From: Chara braunii
Lineage: Eukaryota > Streptophyta > Charophyceae > Charales > Characeae
DNA: 39,978 bases
Direction of reading: 5' to 3'
Assembly: GCA_003427395.1 (NCBI GenBank)
Contig: BFEA01000087.1
Coordinates: 1,481,064-1,521,041 of the forward strand
The notes beneath the pieces were generated by a model. It worked only from the letters and a program-made list of their open reading frames with translations, ran no database searches and had not been told where the DNA came from. How positions within the stretch are numbered: position 1 is the first letter of the stretch; every line of letters begins with the position of its first letter. Below are positions 1-10,884 of this stretch, one piece after another. Both the position numbers and the translations under genes were made by a program.

Positions 1-1487
1 AATTGCGCCCGGATTGCTTCGCTGTGCGAAATTCCGATGGAGGAATACGCACAAGCAGAGAAAGCGGCGTAACAGAGAAATCACGAAATGGAATACAATA
101 GAGAAAGAAGGGGGAGAAAAGTGAGAGATCGAAAGCAATGCAAGTCAAATCTGATAGTTTGTGGCGGTAATGAGGAAGAAACGAGGCAAACACAAGAAGA
201 ACAGGATAGAAGGGGCGGCATTGAGCGGGTCACCATGGTAATGCGAACAAGTAACTGACCTGTGCAATCGGCGCCTTCAGGAGAACGCGGCGGGGAAGAA
301 GGCCCTCGAGGTAGTTAGCGTGCGTCCGAAAAAGCGTGCGCCTCCGGCGAATGGCTCCTCCTGTTAAGATCCGCGGCTATGGCAGCAGAACCCGAAATAA
401 TGCAACGAAGTAAAATCGGGCTTGGCCGAGATAACATGCCTCCTTTTCAATGGAGGCAGGTAGGTTTCACTTTCGCGCGTTTAACACTAGGAAACAGAAC
501 GAAAACATAAAAAAGAGACGCCGGAGAGAAAGAAGCAACCAAAGCAACGACATGAAAACGACAAGGATTCCGTACGGGATGAGAAAGTCCCGTGCGATTC
601 TCACCTTCTGGCACGTGGAAGACAGACAGACAGACTTCAACGCGGAATCCAGAGCAACCGCACCAATGAGCCAATTTGCAATAGTTGGATTTCAATTTCC
701 AACAACAACTACACTATTACTTCAGTACAAGAAGTTACTGTAGTTAACTGAACAACAATGAAAGAGGAATCGCATATCTAATTAATCTAGTTAGACCGTA
801 TTCAGACGTAATACGCGACCAGATGGAAGAACGAAACTAAGAACGGCGATGGAGAGGAAGAGGAAGACAATCAGTCATTCGACATTACTACTGTATTCGA
901 CAGCGTACGACTTTTTGAACTCTTACTTGTAATCAGCAATTCGTAAAAAGAGCCCGTTTGAATTCTATACTATACTATCCAATTTCATTCTATTCTAATT
1001 CTATTCTTGTATGTGAGACTCTTCTTCCACTTATATAGTCTATTAACAACGAATTTCCTCTGTCGATGTCCACAATTGCCAGTCAACAGTCGATGGTGCC
1101 GCCTGTATTGCAATCAGCCAATCAGCATTCCACAGCCCGCCAAAGCGAAGAAGCAGAAAACATCCACAATCAGCAAACTTTCCACCCTCTCCCCTCCTAT
1201 TCATCCGCACCAAAGCGTCCTCCAGCCGGCCATAGCCCTGCAGCCCCTGCTGCCGGCACCCGCGCCCACGTCTTGCCGTACCGGCAGTACCGGCAGAAAA
1301 CCAAAAGCATCTTTTTCGTTTCCGGCGGGATGACCCCCTCATTTCGGGGCACGCTGCACTACTCTCGACATGCACAAAAGACCAAAAACATGGCGCCGTA
1401 TCTTTCCATATTCTAGCGGAAGATTCACTCTCGTTTGGCACATTTCGAGAGAAGTGCTGCGAGGCCCTTCGTTTTGTTTCGTTTCCG
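1..1487. other. no recognisable gene
   Basis: I find no domain, RNA gene or mobile-element hallmark here. Open frames of about 80 to 150 codons exist on both strands (for example minus 1043-1495) but they overlap one another, have no recognisable motif and look like chance frames. The segment 750-1020 is AT-rich with many short runs of ttctatt/ctatact type. It could be an intron, UTR or intergenic DNA of a gene outside the window. Confidence 0.5.
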
Positions 1488-1863
1488 CTCTCCATTTTTT
1501 TGCCGCTTTTTCCGTTTCGGTTTCCAGTGCACTACCTGGACCCGCCGACACGCGAGACCCATGCGTGGTCACCCCGCCGGTGCTTTCCTTTTGCGCGGAC
1601 CATGAATCTGGTCGTGATCACATGCCAAAGTACGTCCAAGGTAAAATACAGAAGCAGACAAACAGAGAACTCTCCATTTTTTTGCCGCTTTTTCCGTTTC
1701 GGTTTCCAGTGCACTACCTGGACCCGCCGACACGCGAGACCGATGCGTGGTCACCACGCCAAAACCGGCCAAACGGTGCTTTTCTTTTACGCAGACCATG
1801 AATCTGGCTGTGATCATGCCAAAGTACGTCCAAGGTAAAATACAGAAACAGACAAATAGAGAG
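1488..1863. repeat. tandem duplication, about 182-194 bp x 2
   Basis: The block starting ctctccatttttttgccgc at 1488 recurs at 1670. Both copies run through a shared ending around gtccaaggtaaaatacag before copy 2 ends near 1863. The second copy carries an extra stretch of about 12-16 bases after the gtggtcacc segment and a few substitutions. The open frames that cross it on both strands are created by the duplication and carry no motif. Confidence 0.85.
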
Positions 1864-3085
1864 CGCAAACGGCGGGATTTCACGAGTCGAAAAAAGCGCG
1901 CGGTGACCCCGGCCTTTCCGCTGAATGATAGGCACGTGTAAACTGCTTGCAAACTACGGTAGCATGGGCAAGAATCCTACCGTATCATCGGCGCAAATCC
2001 GGGGGAAATCAGAATGAATGGAGATGTCTTATGGCAAGGGTTGTCCGCTCTCCGATTCCTCAGAAGGGCGTTCGTTTCTTTTTTTTGTTTTTTTAACCAG
2101 TACCCCAGGGGGTTTTAGGCCCCCTATGCGCCCCCTCTGACACAAATGCTCCACTGCAGGGGTCTTCGAGGATCCCTGAAGAACGGCGCTCGTGCCGTAA
2201 GAATTCGTGGGGCTCCACCTGCCCGCCCTCTCGGGACTCTCACGAGAACAGCACCCCTCAAGCACCGGCAAATTGTGCTCTCCATTTCCAAGAGGCCAGA
2301 ATCGTGGCCTGATGCATTTAACCGTTTTTAGGGAATTCTGTCTGGGAAAAAGATAGCAGCACATCAGTGAACTCAGGGCCTCGTCAGACACTCCTCAGGG
2401 CTTCCTCCGGCTCCGAGGATGAATCCGCCGGGAAATTTTGGAATTTTGGCACCGTCTCTCCACCTACCCTCAGGGCATGGCTCCGAGGACGAATCCTCCG
2501 GGACTTCCTGCGGCCAATTTTATACGCGGCCGCGGGAGGTGTGTCCGTGGTGTGGTTTCGGATGTCCGCTCAAGAGGCATGTTGGTCCACAGGCGACGGG
2601 CGTGAATACGTGGGGGGGCGCAAAAAAAAAAAAGAAAGGTGGGAATGTCCCCGTCCAAAATTTGAAATTCGAGTTCCGGCGAGGGACGATGGGTAGGCGG
2701 CACAGAGGCAGTCACAGCGTGGCGGCTAGGCAGTGCATATGCTGTATTCCTCCCCATCCCTTTCACGGCGTCTGCTTCTCGCCCCATTGAGTGACGACGA
2801 CACCCCACCTTGTGTAATGGAAGGTGTGTCCCGCTATGAGGTCCGTCGCCAGGTTGGCTCCTTGAGTGACAGCGCGTGGCAGTTAGGAGCGCGAGCTTCG
2901 GTGGACGAGGACCTCCATTGCCCCATCATCCGTTCTGGTCGCCCTGAGGACCTGTAAAGTGCAGCTGACATGGCGCGACGTGGACGCTGAGGACGCACGT
3001 ACACAGGGAAGGAGCCAGGCTTGCGGGTGACCACGTCTTTTCAAACTTTGCGGGCAATGGAGGGTGGGGGGGGGGATGGGCGTGG
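1864..3085. other. no gene seen; one spaced direct repeat
   Basis: No coding domain recognised. Two related segments at about 2394-2433 and 2467-2503 share cctcaggg...ggctccgagga(t/c)gaatcc. The second forms a short hairpin, gagga-cgaa-tcctc (2485-2498). There is an A11-type run near 2622-2634 and a T-rich run near 2079-2093. Short overlapping frames on both strands have no family resemblance. Confidence 0.45.
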
Positions 3086-3133
3086 GGTGTTGACGTCCAT
3101 TGAGAATGCGGTGTTGACGTCCATTGAGAAGAC
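3086..3133. repeat. 24-bp tandem duplication
   Basis: The 24-base unit beginning ggtgttgacgtccattgaga occurs at 3086 and again at 3110, differing only at the ends. Confidence 0.85.
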
Positions 3134-3288
3134 GGCGGTGGTGGTGCTGCTGCTGGCCGTGGTTGGCCGTTGTCAGGTAGACAGAGCGTCCAGCAGCATA
3201 TAAGCGAACTATCAAGGCACAGGCAAAGGATGTTGATACAAAGAGTGGTCGACGCCCCAGACTGTGTGGCAACTTTGGAGCATGTCAT

Positions 3289-3922
3289 TCAACTGTGCGC
3301 TGCATTGGGCTCTGGTGTGCTCCCTCGAGCGATGCCAAGATGGTGGATGAAACGGAGAATGGGCGGGACATGCGAAGATCTGCGGGTGTGCGATGACGAG
3401 ACGAAACGGCCGCCTGCGTGCTTCCACGGGAACACTTCGGTGACATGATTACCCCCCACCCCTGCAAGCGGTGTACAGTTTGTCGGCCGTTTGTCCATCC
3501 TGATCCCCTTCTTTGTCGACTGTCTCCTCTGGTTCCTCTCAGGAAGTCGCCCCAGGAAACACAAGTGAAACACGACAACCACTAGAAAATGCAGCACGAC
3601 AATGAGCAGCAACGACGGCAACCTACGGTGCAGGTCAGCCATGAACGACACAAGAGAGAGGATAGCATGGGCACGACTCTTGTGGAATGTGCACACAATG
3701 ACGATGCACGACAGTCCGAAGCACTCGAAGAGTACGCACTGTCATCCACATAGCGCCTGCAACCACGACCACAAATTCAAAATTAACGACCGTTGGAGAC
3801 CCCACCAGAATGCCACAGACCCCAAACAAGGTGGCTGGAAATGACGATGCCCGCCGCCATCCAACGCCAGCGAAAATCGGCTCCGAGGACAGTTGGAACC
3901 ATGACAAAATCCTTGGAATCAC
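3289..3922 (-). pseudogene. fragment of a repeated gene family with a hydrophobic segment
   Basis: On the minus strand the stretch corresponding to 3485-3645 encodes a hydrophobic run (LLLIVVLHFLVVVV) followed by CFLGRLPE and then STKKGIRMDKRPTN. A stretch at 22024-22185 on the same strand encodes LLLIVVLLMIVVFF, MYFVGRLPR and SSKKGDMMERRLTN. The two are clearly homologous in DNA and protein, so this is a dispersed repeat. The frame here starts and stops without a credible gene structure and I cannot name the parent protein. The flanks (3.65-3.92 kb) contain another hydrophobic-rich open frame but no recognised domain. The single hydrophobic stretch suggests a membrane anchor or leader, but it might simply be an out-of-frame reading of a repeat. 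Confidence 0.5.
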
Positions 3923-4129
3923 ACCCCCGAGGAGTGTCTAACGACGGCCCTTAGCTAGAATCCGTAGGGTGAAAAAAAATATAGAAATGCCAAAGGAGCC
4001 CGTAATTTCCTCGAACAATCGGCAGTGGAGCACAACCCTTATGGACCTCCGCGGCACACCAGTTCAGCCGCTGCGTTAACAACCTAAGAACATGGAGGCA
4101 TTATCGACATGATTTAGGCTTGGATCCCA
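3923..4129. other. no feature recognised
   Basis: Short stretch between the decayed family fragment and the GC-rich repeat. No motif seen. Confidence 0.4.
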
Positions 4130-5130
4130 CACTACTAACGGTAAGCAGGGTTGTCACGCGGGGATCCCCGGGGCCCAAGCCGGGGTAGGGGTTTCACCCC
4201 CGGACCCCCGCCGCGGGGCTACCCGCCCCCCNNNNNNNNNNNNNNNNNNNNNNNNNNNNNNNNNNNNNNNNNNNNNNNNNNNNNNNNNNNNNNNNNNNNN
4301 NNNNNNNNNNNNNNNNNNNNNNNNNNNNNNNNNNNNNNNNNNNNNNNNNNNNNNNNNNNNNNNNNNNNNNNNNNNNNNNNNNNNNNNNNNNNNNNNNNNN
4401 NNNNNNNNNNNNNNNNNNNNNNNNNNNNNNNNNNNNNNNNNNNNNNNNNNNNNNNNNNNNNNNNNNNNNNNNNNNNNNNNNNNNNNNNNNNNNNNNNNNN
4501 NNNNNNNNNNNNNNNNNNNNNNNNNNNNNNNNNNNNNNNNNNNNNNNNNNNNNNNNNNNNNNNNNNNNNNNNNNNNNNNNNNNNNNNNNNNNNNNNNNNN
4601 NNNNNNNNNNNNNNNNNNNNNNNNNNNNNNNNNNNNNNNNNNNNNNNNNNNNNNNNNNNNNNNNNNNNNNNNNNNNNNNNNNNNNNNNNNNNNNNNNNNN
4701 NNNNNNNNNNNNNNNNNNNNNNNNNNNNNNNNNNNNNNNNNNNNNNNNNNNNNNNNNNNNNNNNNNNNNNNNNNNNNNNNNNNNNNNNNNNNNNNNNNNN
4801 NNNNNNNNNNNNNNNNNNNNNNNNNNNNNNNNNNNNNNNNNNNNNNNNNNNNNNNNNNNNNNNNNNNNNNNNNNNNNNNNNNNNNNNNNNNNNNNNNNNN
4901 NNNNNNNNNNNNNNNNNNNNNNNNNNNNNNNNNNNNNNNNNNNNNNNNNNNNNNNNNNNNNNNNNNNNNNNNNNNNNNNNNNNNNNNNNNNNNNNNNNNN
5001 NNNNNNNNNNNNNNNNNNNNNNNNNNNNNNNNNNNNNNNNNNNNNGGGGGTCTAGAGCCGGGGTTGGGGGTGCCCACCCCCGGACCCCCGCCGGGGCCCC
5101 GGGGCCGGGGCTCGACGACCCTGACGGTAA
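4130..5130. repeat. GC-rich tandem repeat interrupted by an assembly gap
   Basis: Bases 4232-5045 are N. The sequence on each side of the gap is the same GC-rich unit: left ...agccggggtaggggt...cacccccggacccccgccg..., right ...agccggggttggggg...cacccccggacccccgccg.... Both outer edges contain acggtaag (about 4138 and 5124). The simplest reading is a G+C-rich satellite whose interior could not be assembled. Reading frames drawn across the N run are meaningless. Confidence 0.8.
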
Positions 5131-5162
5131 GTACGATCGTAAAAGAAACAAAAGAGGAGGAG

Positions 5163-6137
5163 AACAGGGGATTCGTGAGAACCTCACAATCGGAGAAAAC
5201 CTAACATTTCTTATAGAATGAAAAAGTAAAAGTCAAACTGTTATTTTTTACACAAAAAGAAAGCGTTTTTAATCGTTTTGCGATAAAGGAGGCAAAAAAT
5301 CAGGTGAAAAGTCTAGCGTTCCTCGAAATGTGCAAGAAAACCCTTCCTTGCAAAATGCTTTTATATGACTATAAGTCATTCTCAGTAGATTGACAAAAAA
5401 AGTTAAAAAACAGAGTTCAACACAGGGTAATTTTTAAGAATGACAAGGCAAACTTGAAAAATGTAAAAAAAACGTGTTTTGGTGAATACTCATTTATAGG
5501 ACTATAAGCCAGTTTCCGCAGTTAGGTAAAAGCCAAGCTCTGCACAAAATAATTTATAGGATTATAAATAACTTTTGAACTTAACAATAAAACCCTTATC
5601 AAAAAATATATGTCATTTAAAATAAGAATGCAAACAACTTTTGCCTCAAAGACACCGTGAAATTATTAGCCAAACACAAGTTTAAAATAAAAATATAAAT
5701 AAAAAATTAAAATAAAAAATAAAAAATAATATATTCGCCCATGTATAAGAAACCATGTTCAAGCTAACATATTCACGAACAGGAGAATATGTTTACGCGT
5801 TCGGAAAACCCCCGAATAAATTCATCGTGCTACACATCTTATAGGACTTTAAACACAATTTTTTTGGATAACAAAAAATCAGGATATTTGAGACTTTTCA
5901 GTTCTTGAACATACGGTGCTTCACCAGGTCGTGATTTTCTATTAAAAACCCGTTTTTTTCCTCGTCTCCTCCAGTAGTTCTGAAAAATTAATTTTTTTTA
6001 TTTTTTTTTTGCAGATGTTTCACTTCACGTAGAATTTTGTTCCTGGAGGAGACCTGAAAAACGTACTATCATAATCTTGAATAGATTTCGTGCAAATCTA
6101 ACAATTTGTTTTGTTAGGTTTTCACGAATCCTATGTT
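5163..6137 (-). mobile_element. family 1 TIR element, copy 1 (non-autonomous)
   Basis: AT-rich element of 975 bp. Its ends are inverted: left aacaggggattcgtgaga, right (reverse complement) aacataggattcgtgaaa, continuing into acctaaca-type sequence. A candidate 4-bp target duplication GGAG lies immediately outside (5159-5162 and 6138-6141), though in purine-rich DNA. It is the same family as copies at 6684-7601 and 14426-15310, in opposite orientation; near-identical stretches such as aaaagtaaaagtcaaactgtta are shared. Next to the right end, a second inverted pair makes a subterminal hairpin (about 6083-6131). It has no conserved open frame, so it is a MITE-like passenger, mobilised if at all by a transposase encoded elsewhere. 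The superfamily is not determined. Confidence 0.85.
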
Positions 6138-6263
6138 GGAGGCGGGCTGGACGGAACAGGACAAAAAAATGGCATCCCACACACTCGTGCAAATAGGGAT
6201 TTTTACTATTAACGTGTCGTTTGTTCTGACAAATCTAGCACACTAACCAACCAGGACGACGGG

Positions 6264-6307
<44 letters not shown>

Positions 6308-6683
6308 TTCGTCTTTTTAGCGGCTGTTAGTAGGTACTCGACGACGCCCTCGGCGTCTCGACGACTGACACTCTCGTCTCTTACCTATGTCCTACCATTG
6401 ACTCGCACAATTATGAACTCCATCATTAGCTACTCCACGATGTCACCATTTTGCGGTTGTGCTTCGACATTGACTCTACTCTTTTATCATCGATGTCATT
6501 GACCACTTCAATGATTTCAACTACCGTATCGACTTCAACTGCTTTGCTTGTGACCACTTTACGCCACCACCCTACCTTACACATTCCATTGTATATATCG
6601 CATGATGATTCTCACTTAGTTGGTTCTCCTTGAGGTGGACTCTCCCCTTGGTATCACGAAGGCGTTGGAATCGTAGCATTATC
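6138..6683. other. spacer between inverted family 1 copies, with A42 run
   Basis: Contains an uninterrupted run of 42 A (6264-6305) and a short hairpin gacgcc-ctc-ggcgtc near 6341-6355. The rest (6310-6680) is pyrimidine-biased with no recognised gene. A 60-codon frame at 6451-6633 has no motif. Confidence 0.6.
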
Positions 6684-7601
6684 CGTATAAAATTTGTGAA
6701 AACCTAACAAAATAAATTGTTAGGTTTGCACGAAATATATTAAAAATTATGATAAAACGTTTTTCAGGCCTTTATACATGAAGTAAAACAACTGCAAAAA
6801 CGAAAACATAAAATTACCTTTTCGGAACCACTGCAAGTGGAAAAGAAAAAAATGAGTTTTTTCACATAAAATCACTGTTTGCTGAAGCAGCGTATGTTCA
6901 AGAACCGAAATATCCCGATTTTTTGTTATCTCAAAAAATCATGTTTATATTCTTATAAGATATGTAGCACAGTTAACGTACTCAGTTTTTTTTCGAATGT
7001 ACAAACATGTTCTCAAACGTATTCTCCCATACATGGAAGAACATATTATTTTTTACTTTTTTTTCCTCCAATTTCTTTTAAATTTTAAGCTCGTGTTTGA
7101 CTAAAAACTTGAAGATGTCTCCAACACAAAAATTGTTTGTATTCTTATTTGAAATAACATATATTTTTTAATAAGGGTTTTACTGTTAACTTTAAAATTG
7201 ATTTAAAGTTCTATAAATTTATTTTCGGAGAGCTTGGTTTTTACCTAAATGCTGAAAACGATTTATAGTTCTATAAATGAGTATTCACCAAAATCCGTTT
7301 TTTTTTTACATCTTTCAAACTTGCCTTATAGTCCTTAAAAATTGTCCTGTTTGAGCTCTGTTTTTTGCCAATCCACTGAGAATGACTTGTAGTCATATCA
7401 GAGGATTTTGCAAGAAAGACTTCTCTTGCACATTTTGAAAAACACTTTACTTCTCACTGTTTTTTTTTTTTACTCCTTTATCGAAGAACAATTCAAAACA
7501 CGACTTTTTTGTATAAAAAATAACAGTTTGACTTTTACTTTTTCGTTCTATAAAAAATGTGAGGTTTTGTTATTTTGTTAGGTTTTAACGAATCCAGTAT
7601 T
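6684..7601 (+). mobile_element. family 1 TIR element, copy 2
   Basis: A 918-bp AT-rich element in inverse orientation to copy 1. Left end cgtataaaatttgtgaaaac and right end (reverse complement) aaatactggattcgttaaaa align to the family terminus AACATAGGATTCGTGAAAAC. Flanking tetramers TATC (6680-6683) and TATT (7602-7605) are an imperfect candidate target duplication. The left end repeats the subterminal hairpin (aacctaacaa...attgttaggttt). The inner part aligns with copy 1 read backwards and copy 3 read forwards. The 69-codon frame at 6879-7088 is not conserved in copy 3, so I call it non-coding. Confidence 0.85.
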
Positions 7602-8711
7602 TATTTTGACTTCCCTACTCTTATATTTGGCTCCCTCCTTACTCGGTGAGTTGTGTGCATCTGACCCTCACCTACTGACATCATCACCCTAGTGTTGGAC
7701 TGCTTGCATGCCTTCATGTAGACATATCTCCACCATTTTCCAAACTCCCTTTTCATGATTGACCCTACATAGTGTCACCTTTTTGTCGAGCATTACCCAC
7801 CTTGATGGTCTATTTGTTAGGGTCATTGGTTTTGTTTCGCAACCACTTCTTCGCCTTGAGCCTGATGACCTATCCCACCTTCGTGGATGCTTGCCCTTAA
7901 GAGTTTCAATTCTTAGGCTGCATTCAGCCCCTCTTAGACCATCCCACTCTTAGTGGTTGAGTGACACGACATTATCTTGTGACATATTGCTATCTTTTCC
8001 TTTCAGCACCAAGCCGGTTGCCCTCTAAGACTTTATAATTAAACCCTACTATATTTAATTTCATGTTGTTAGCTAAGATATGTACATCAGACATTTGTTA
8101 TTTTCATGACATTATGTAGCTTAGGCTGCATTGCATAGATCCCGCATGGAGCTTACTCCGTATCCTAGACTTTCAGCTTTACTATTGCAGAGTTCTGCTG
8201 CTTTTGAGAAAGCCTGTTTATAACTTTTGTGATCCACTAGAGGTCTGAGGATTGTGCAACTTGCCTCTAGCTGCCCTGGCCTAGAGCCAGGGCTATTTGG
8301 CTATTTTGTTTGTTTGGCTTGTGGGACTAGGTCATGGTCTGACCCCATAAAGCGTATGATATTGAGTCTAGTCCAGTCCAGCCCAATCATGATACCACTC
8401 GCGGTACCAAGCAGTCCAGCCAGTCCACTTGGGGTATATCCCAGTTGCAGTCTGATTGTGGATTCATTCTTCATTTGCACAATCTGGAGAATGTGCGTGT
8501 TGAGTCTGCGTCGGAGTTGCGTCGTCCCTTCCAACTCCATCCCCATCTCCGTCATCCTCATCCCTTTATCTTGATCTTGACTGACCGCCATTCCGGCTGG
8601 TCCATCACATATTCCATGCGTATCTAGGAGAGACGCTTAAAAAAATGTCGATCCAAAGGGTCGTTATACCAGTGCCTCGATGAAGGCCAAGGCTAAGGGT
8701 TACCTGGACTC
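7602..8711. other. no gene recognised
   Basis: Pyrimidine-rich on the plus strand with chance frames (7759-7953 plus, 8254-8574 plus, 8301-8591 minus), none with a recognisable motif. The right part runs into the integrase remnant that starts at 8712, so some of it may be decayed pol sequence of the same retrotransposon. Confidence 0.4.
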
Positions 8712-8960
8712 ATGGAGCGGGCCTTTCCCAGGCTAGCCCGGAAGAGACAGAGGATGAAGGAGCTGGCCTACCGTGAACAAGTCCGAAGCTACGAGGCTCA
8801 AAATGAAAATATTGCGTCCATGATTCTCTATAAGCTAGGGGACCTGGTGCAGGTTAGAAAAAGTGTACGTGACTGAAAATTGTTTCTCAAGTACTTTGGC
8901 TGCTTCCGAATTATCAAACTTGGTATCAACAGCGTCATCACCGCACAGATAACGTCTTAA
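8712..8960 (+). pseudogene. Ty3/gypsy integrase C-terminal remnant
   Basis: An 83-codon frame with one internal TGA (8874-8876, codon 55) and a final TAA. It reads ...RKRQRMKELAYREQ..., then YKLGDLVQVRKSVRD, stop, KLFLKYFGCFRIIKLG. This is the layout of the integrase C-terminal module of Ty3/gypsy elements: a GDLV-type strand, then a GPY/F motif (here FGCF, with the usual Pro replaced). No catalytic core (DDE) is visible upstream. It would bind DNA as part of an integrase if intact; here it is a dead fragment. It could also belong to another LTR lineage with a similar module. Confidence 0.6.
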
Positions 8961-9908
8961 GTCGGTGGAAGCCATAACTACCTTTCGATCATCCATCACA
9001 TCTCCTACCTACATCTCCACCCTCTTCCTCTCAGCTTCAATCTCCTTTCTTGTGCTCATATGAGTCAAACTGCGATTGCGACTGAAATTTTACTTCTTCT
9101 TCTACCAATTCCTTTTCTCCTCGCTCCTTGCCATGAACCAAGGGTCATCATACGCCACTAAATGTCTGATTCAGGCGTGTCTTCTGGACCTAGTGCCACA
9201 TGTAGCATCATCCGCTGATGATTAAGATTCCACCAGATCGACCATCCCATCATCTTTTGTTCTGCTCAGCGCGACTTGCTGTACGACACTACTCGTTGTC
9301 TTATTGCTATCATCAATATCGTCATCGAGTATTTACACTATCTTTAGTCCAAGATTTGTGAGAAAATTTTACGTGGATATGGCAAGTCTCACAGTGATAA
9401 TTCATCTATACCAGGTTTTTTGTTGACTTCTAACGGAATAGTCGGGAAGTTTCGTTGAACATTGTAACGACTATTCAAGCGCAACTGAGAGAGTTAATGG
9501 AGAAAATTAAGAATGAGTGGCACATTCGGTTACCTGAGACGAACACGCCTCTTCCCCAAGCGATCGATGAACAAAGTATGTGCCTAGAGTGGCTGATGAA
9601 GGTTCCCGATCTTAACTTTCCTCCACTCCCTTGCCTTCATCTCGTCTTCTGAGAGCGTCATCTTTTTATATGATATCCCTAATTTTCTATTTCCTCTCTA
9701 TTCTCATCAACTTCCCTCGTATCTTGTACTCTTCCCACAACACTGCTAACCATATCGATCCTTAATCTTTACCCTTTGAAGAATTTGATCCCGCTAAGTA
9801 GATTCGGCTCCTCCAACAGGGATACACCCATCTCTTGTTATGTCTCCTCTGCCTCACCTTTTATAACATCAATCCCTTCATTGTGCGCCTCATCTTCAGC
9901 GGTAGGCG
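8961..9908. other. no firm gene; small open frame at 9455-9652
   Basis: The plus-strand frame 9455-9652 (65 codons, starting MNIVTTIQAQLRELMEKIKN) is hydrophilic at its start and might be part of an exon or a decayed element protein, but I recognise no family. The rest is pyrimidine-rich with no motif. Confidence 0.3.
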
Positions 9909-10884
9909 ATGTTATATAGGGAGCCTTTGCAGCCCAACCAGATTGTGGTGTATGCAATGTACATGTGGGCGTCGGGGGATATGTACGAGAGCAGCACGTG
10001 CAACTTCAGAATTGGTAGAGCTTCTGGCCTGGTTGTTGTCTGTGACACAATTGCCGTGCTGCTTAGGGTGTACAAGGACAGGATTAGCTGGCCGACTAGA
10101 GTTCGCTAAATCGTCTTTTTGTGGGCTGATAGAGGGTTCCCCAATCGCCACGGTTGCATTTACTATAGTGCACTCACATCTAAGTGAACAAGCCAATGAA
10201 TGCCCCTAGCGAAAACTACTTCGACAGGAATCGCCAGTTCTCCATCGTTTTGCAAGTTGTCGTCGATTTGGACTTGTATGTAGTACTCGATTTGCACATG
10301 GGATACCCGAGTAGCTGCCATGACTTTAGGGTGCTCCAGTTGTCCAGCCTGTGGAAGCTCGCGGAGTCGGGGTCGCTGTTCTGTGGTCCTCTCACACTCT
10401 CGTTCGGAGTGCGGACGAACGACTATGTTTTGGTGGACAATAGCTATGATAATCCCCCTTTGGAATGGATGGGGCAATGGCTATCCCCCTTCGGAATGGA
10501 TGGTCGTCCCTTATGGAGGCGCCCATCAACATGTCGATGAGGAGCGCTTTGAGCTTTGATAACAAGCAGAAGGTGGCAAGGGGAGAGGTGGAGAGGGGGT
10601 TCGGCAGGCTGAAGGGCATGCAGAGGCTGCTTCTGTGGACGCACAAGACAAACTTGGACACACTGTCGTGGCATTTCACTGCCATGTGCATACTGCACAA
10701 CATTCTCATTGGCGTTGGTATTCCATTCGACAGGAATTTGCTATGGGAGGTGGACGCTAACAGTGTGCGACGACGTATGGACCTCGATATTAAAGAGGCC
10801 CTTCAACCTGTCTTCGTGATAACTTCGACAGACGAAGCTCTGACCCTGTGGGATGCTCTGACAGAGCGCATGAAACACGAGTGA
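9909..10884 (+). pseudogene. PIF/Harbinger transposase (DDE_Tnp_4-like), frameshifted
   Basis: Pieces in different frames join in order into a Harbinger-type transposase. Residues from 9909 (YESSTCNFRIGRASGLVVV...) look like the helix-turn-helix region. From 10184 comes ENYFDRNRQFSIVLQVVVDL, MGYPSSCHDFRVLQ and then VLVDNSYD; from 10540 come DNKQKVARGEVERGFGRLKG and a Leu-rich ...CILHN... segment. The HDFRVL, DNSY and ERGFGRLK blocks are the usual family signatures, the last carrying the catalytic Glu. Damage: the THI-stop-VNKP segment has TAA at 10181-10183, the first catalytic Asp block is disrupted just before it, a 31-bp tandem duplication (10454/10485) shifts frame, and a further small insertion lies near 10550. 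The intact enzyme would cut and paste its element with 3-bp target sites; this copy cannot. Confidence 0.85.

Noticed and set aside
2405-2507. Hammerhead-like ribozyme at the repeated ctccgaggaYgaatcc
   Set aside because: The CTGANGA core and its partner GAAA are not present in the needed order.
4151-5221. Long open frames (over 300 codons) across the gap at 4232-5045
   Set aside because: They consist almost entirely of undetermined residues from N bases.
6879-7088. Possible protein in family 1 copy 2
   Set aside because: The frame is not conserved in copy 3 (14759-14989 is a different frame), so the element looks non-coding.
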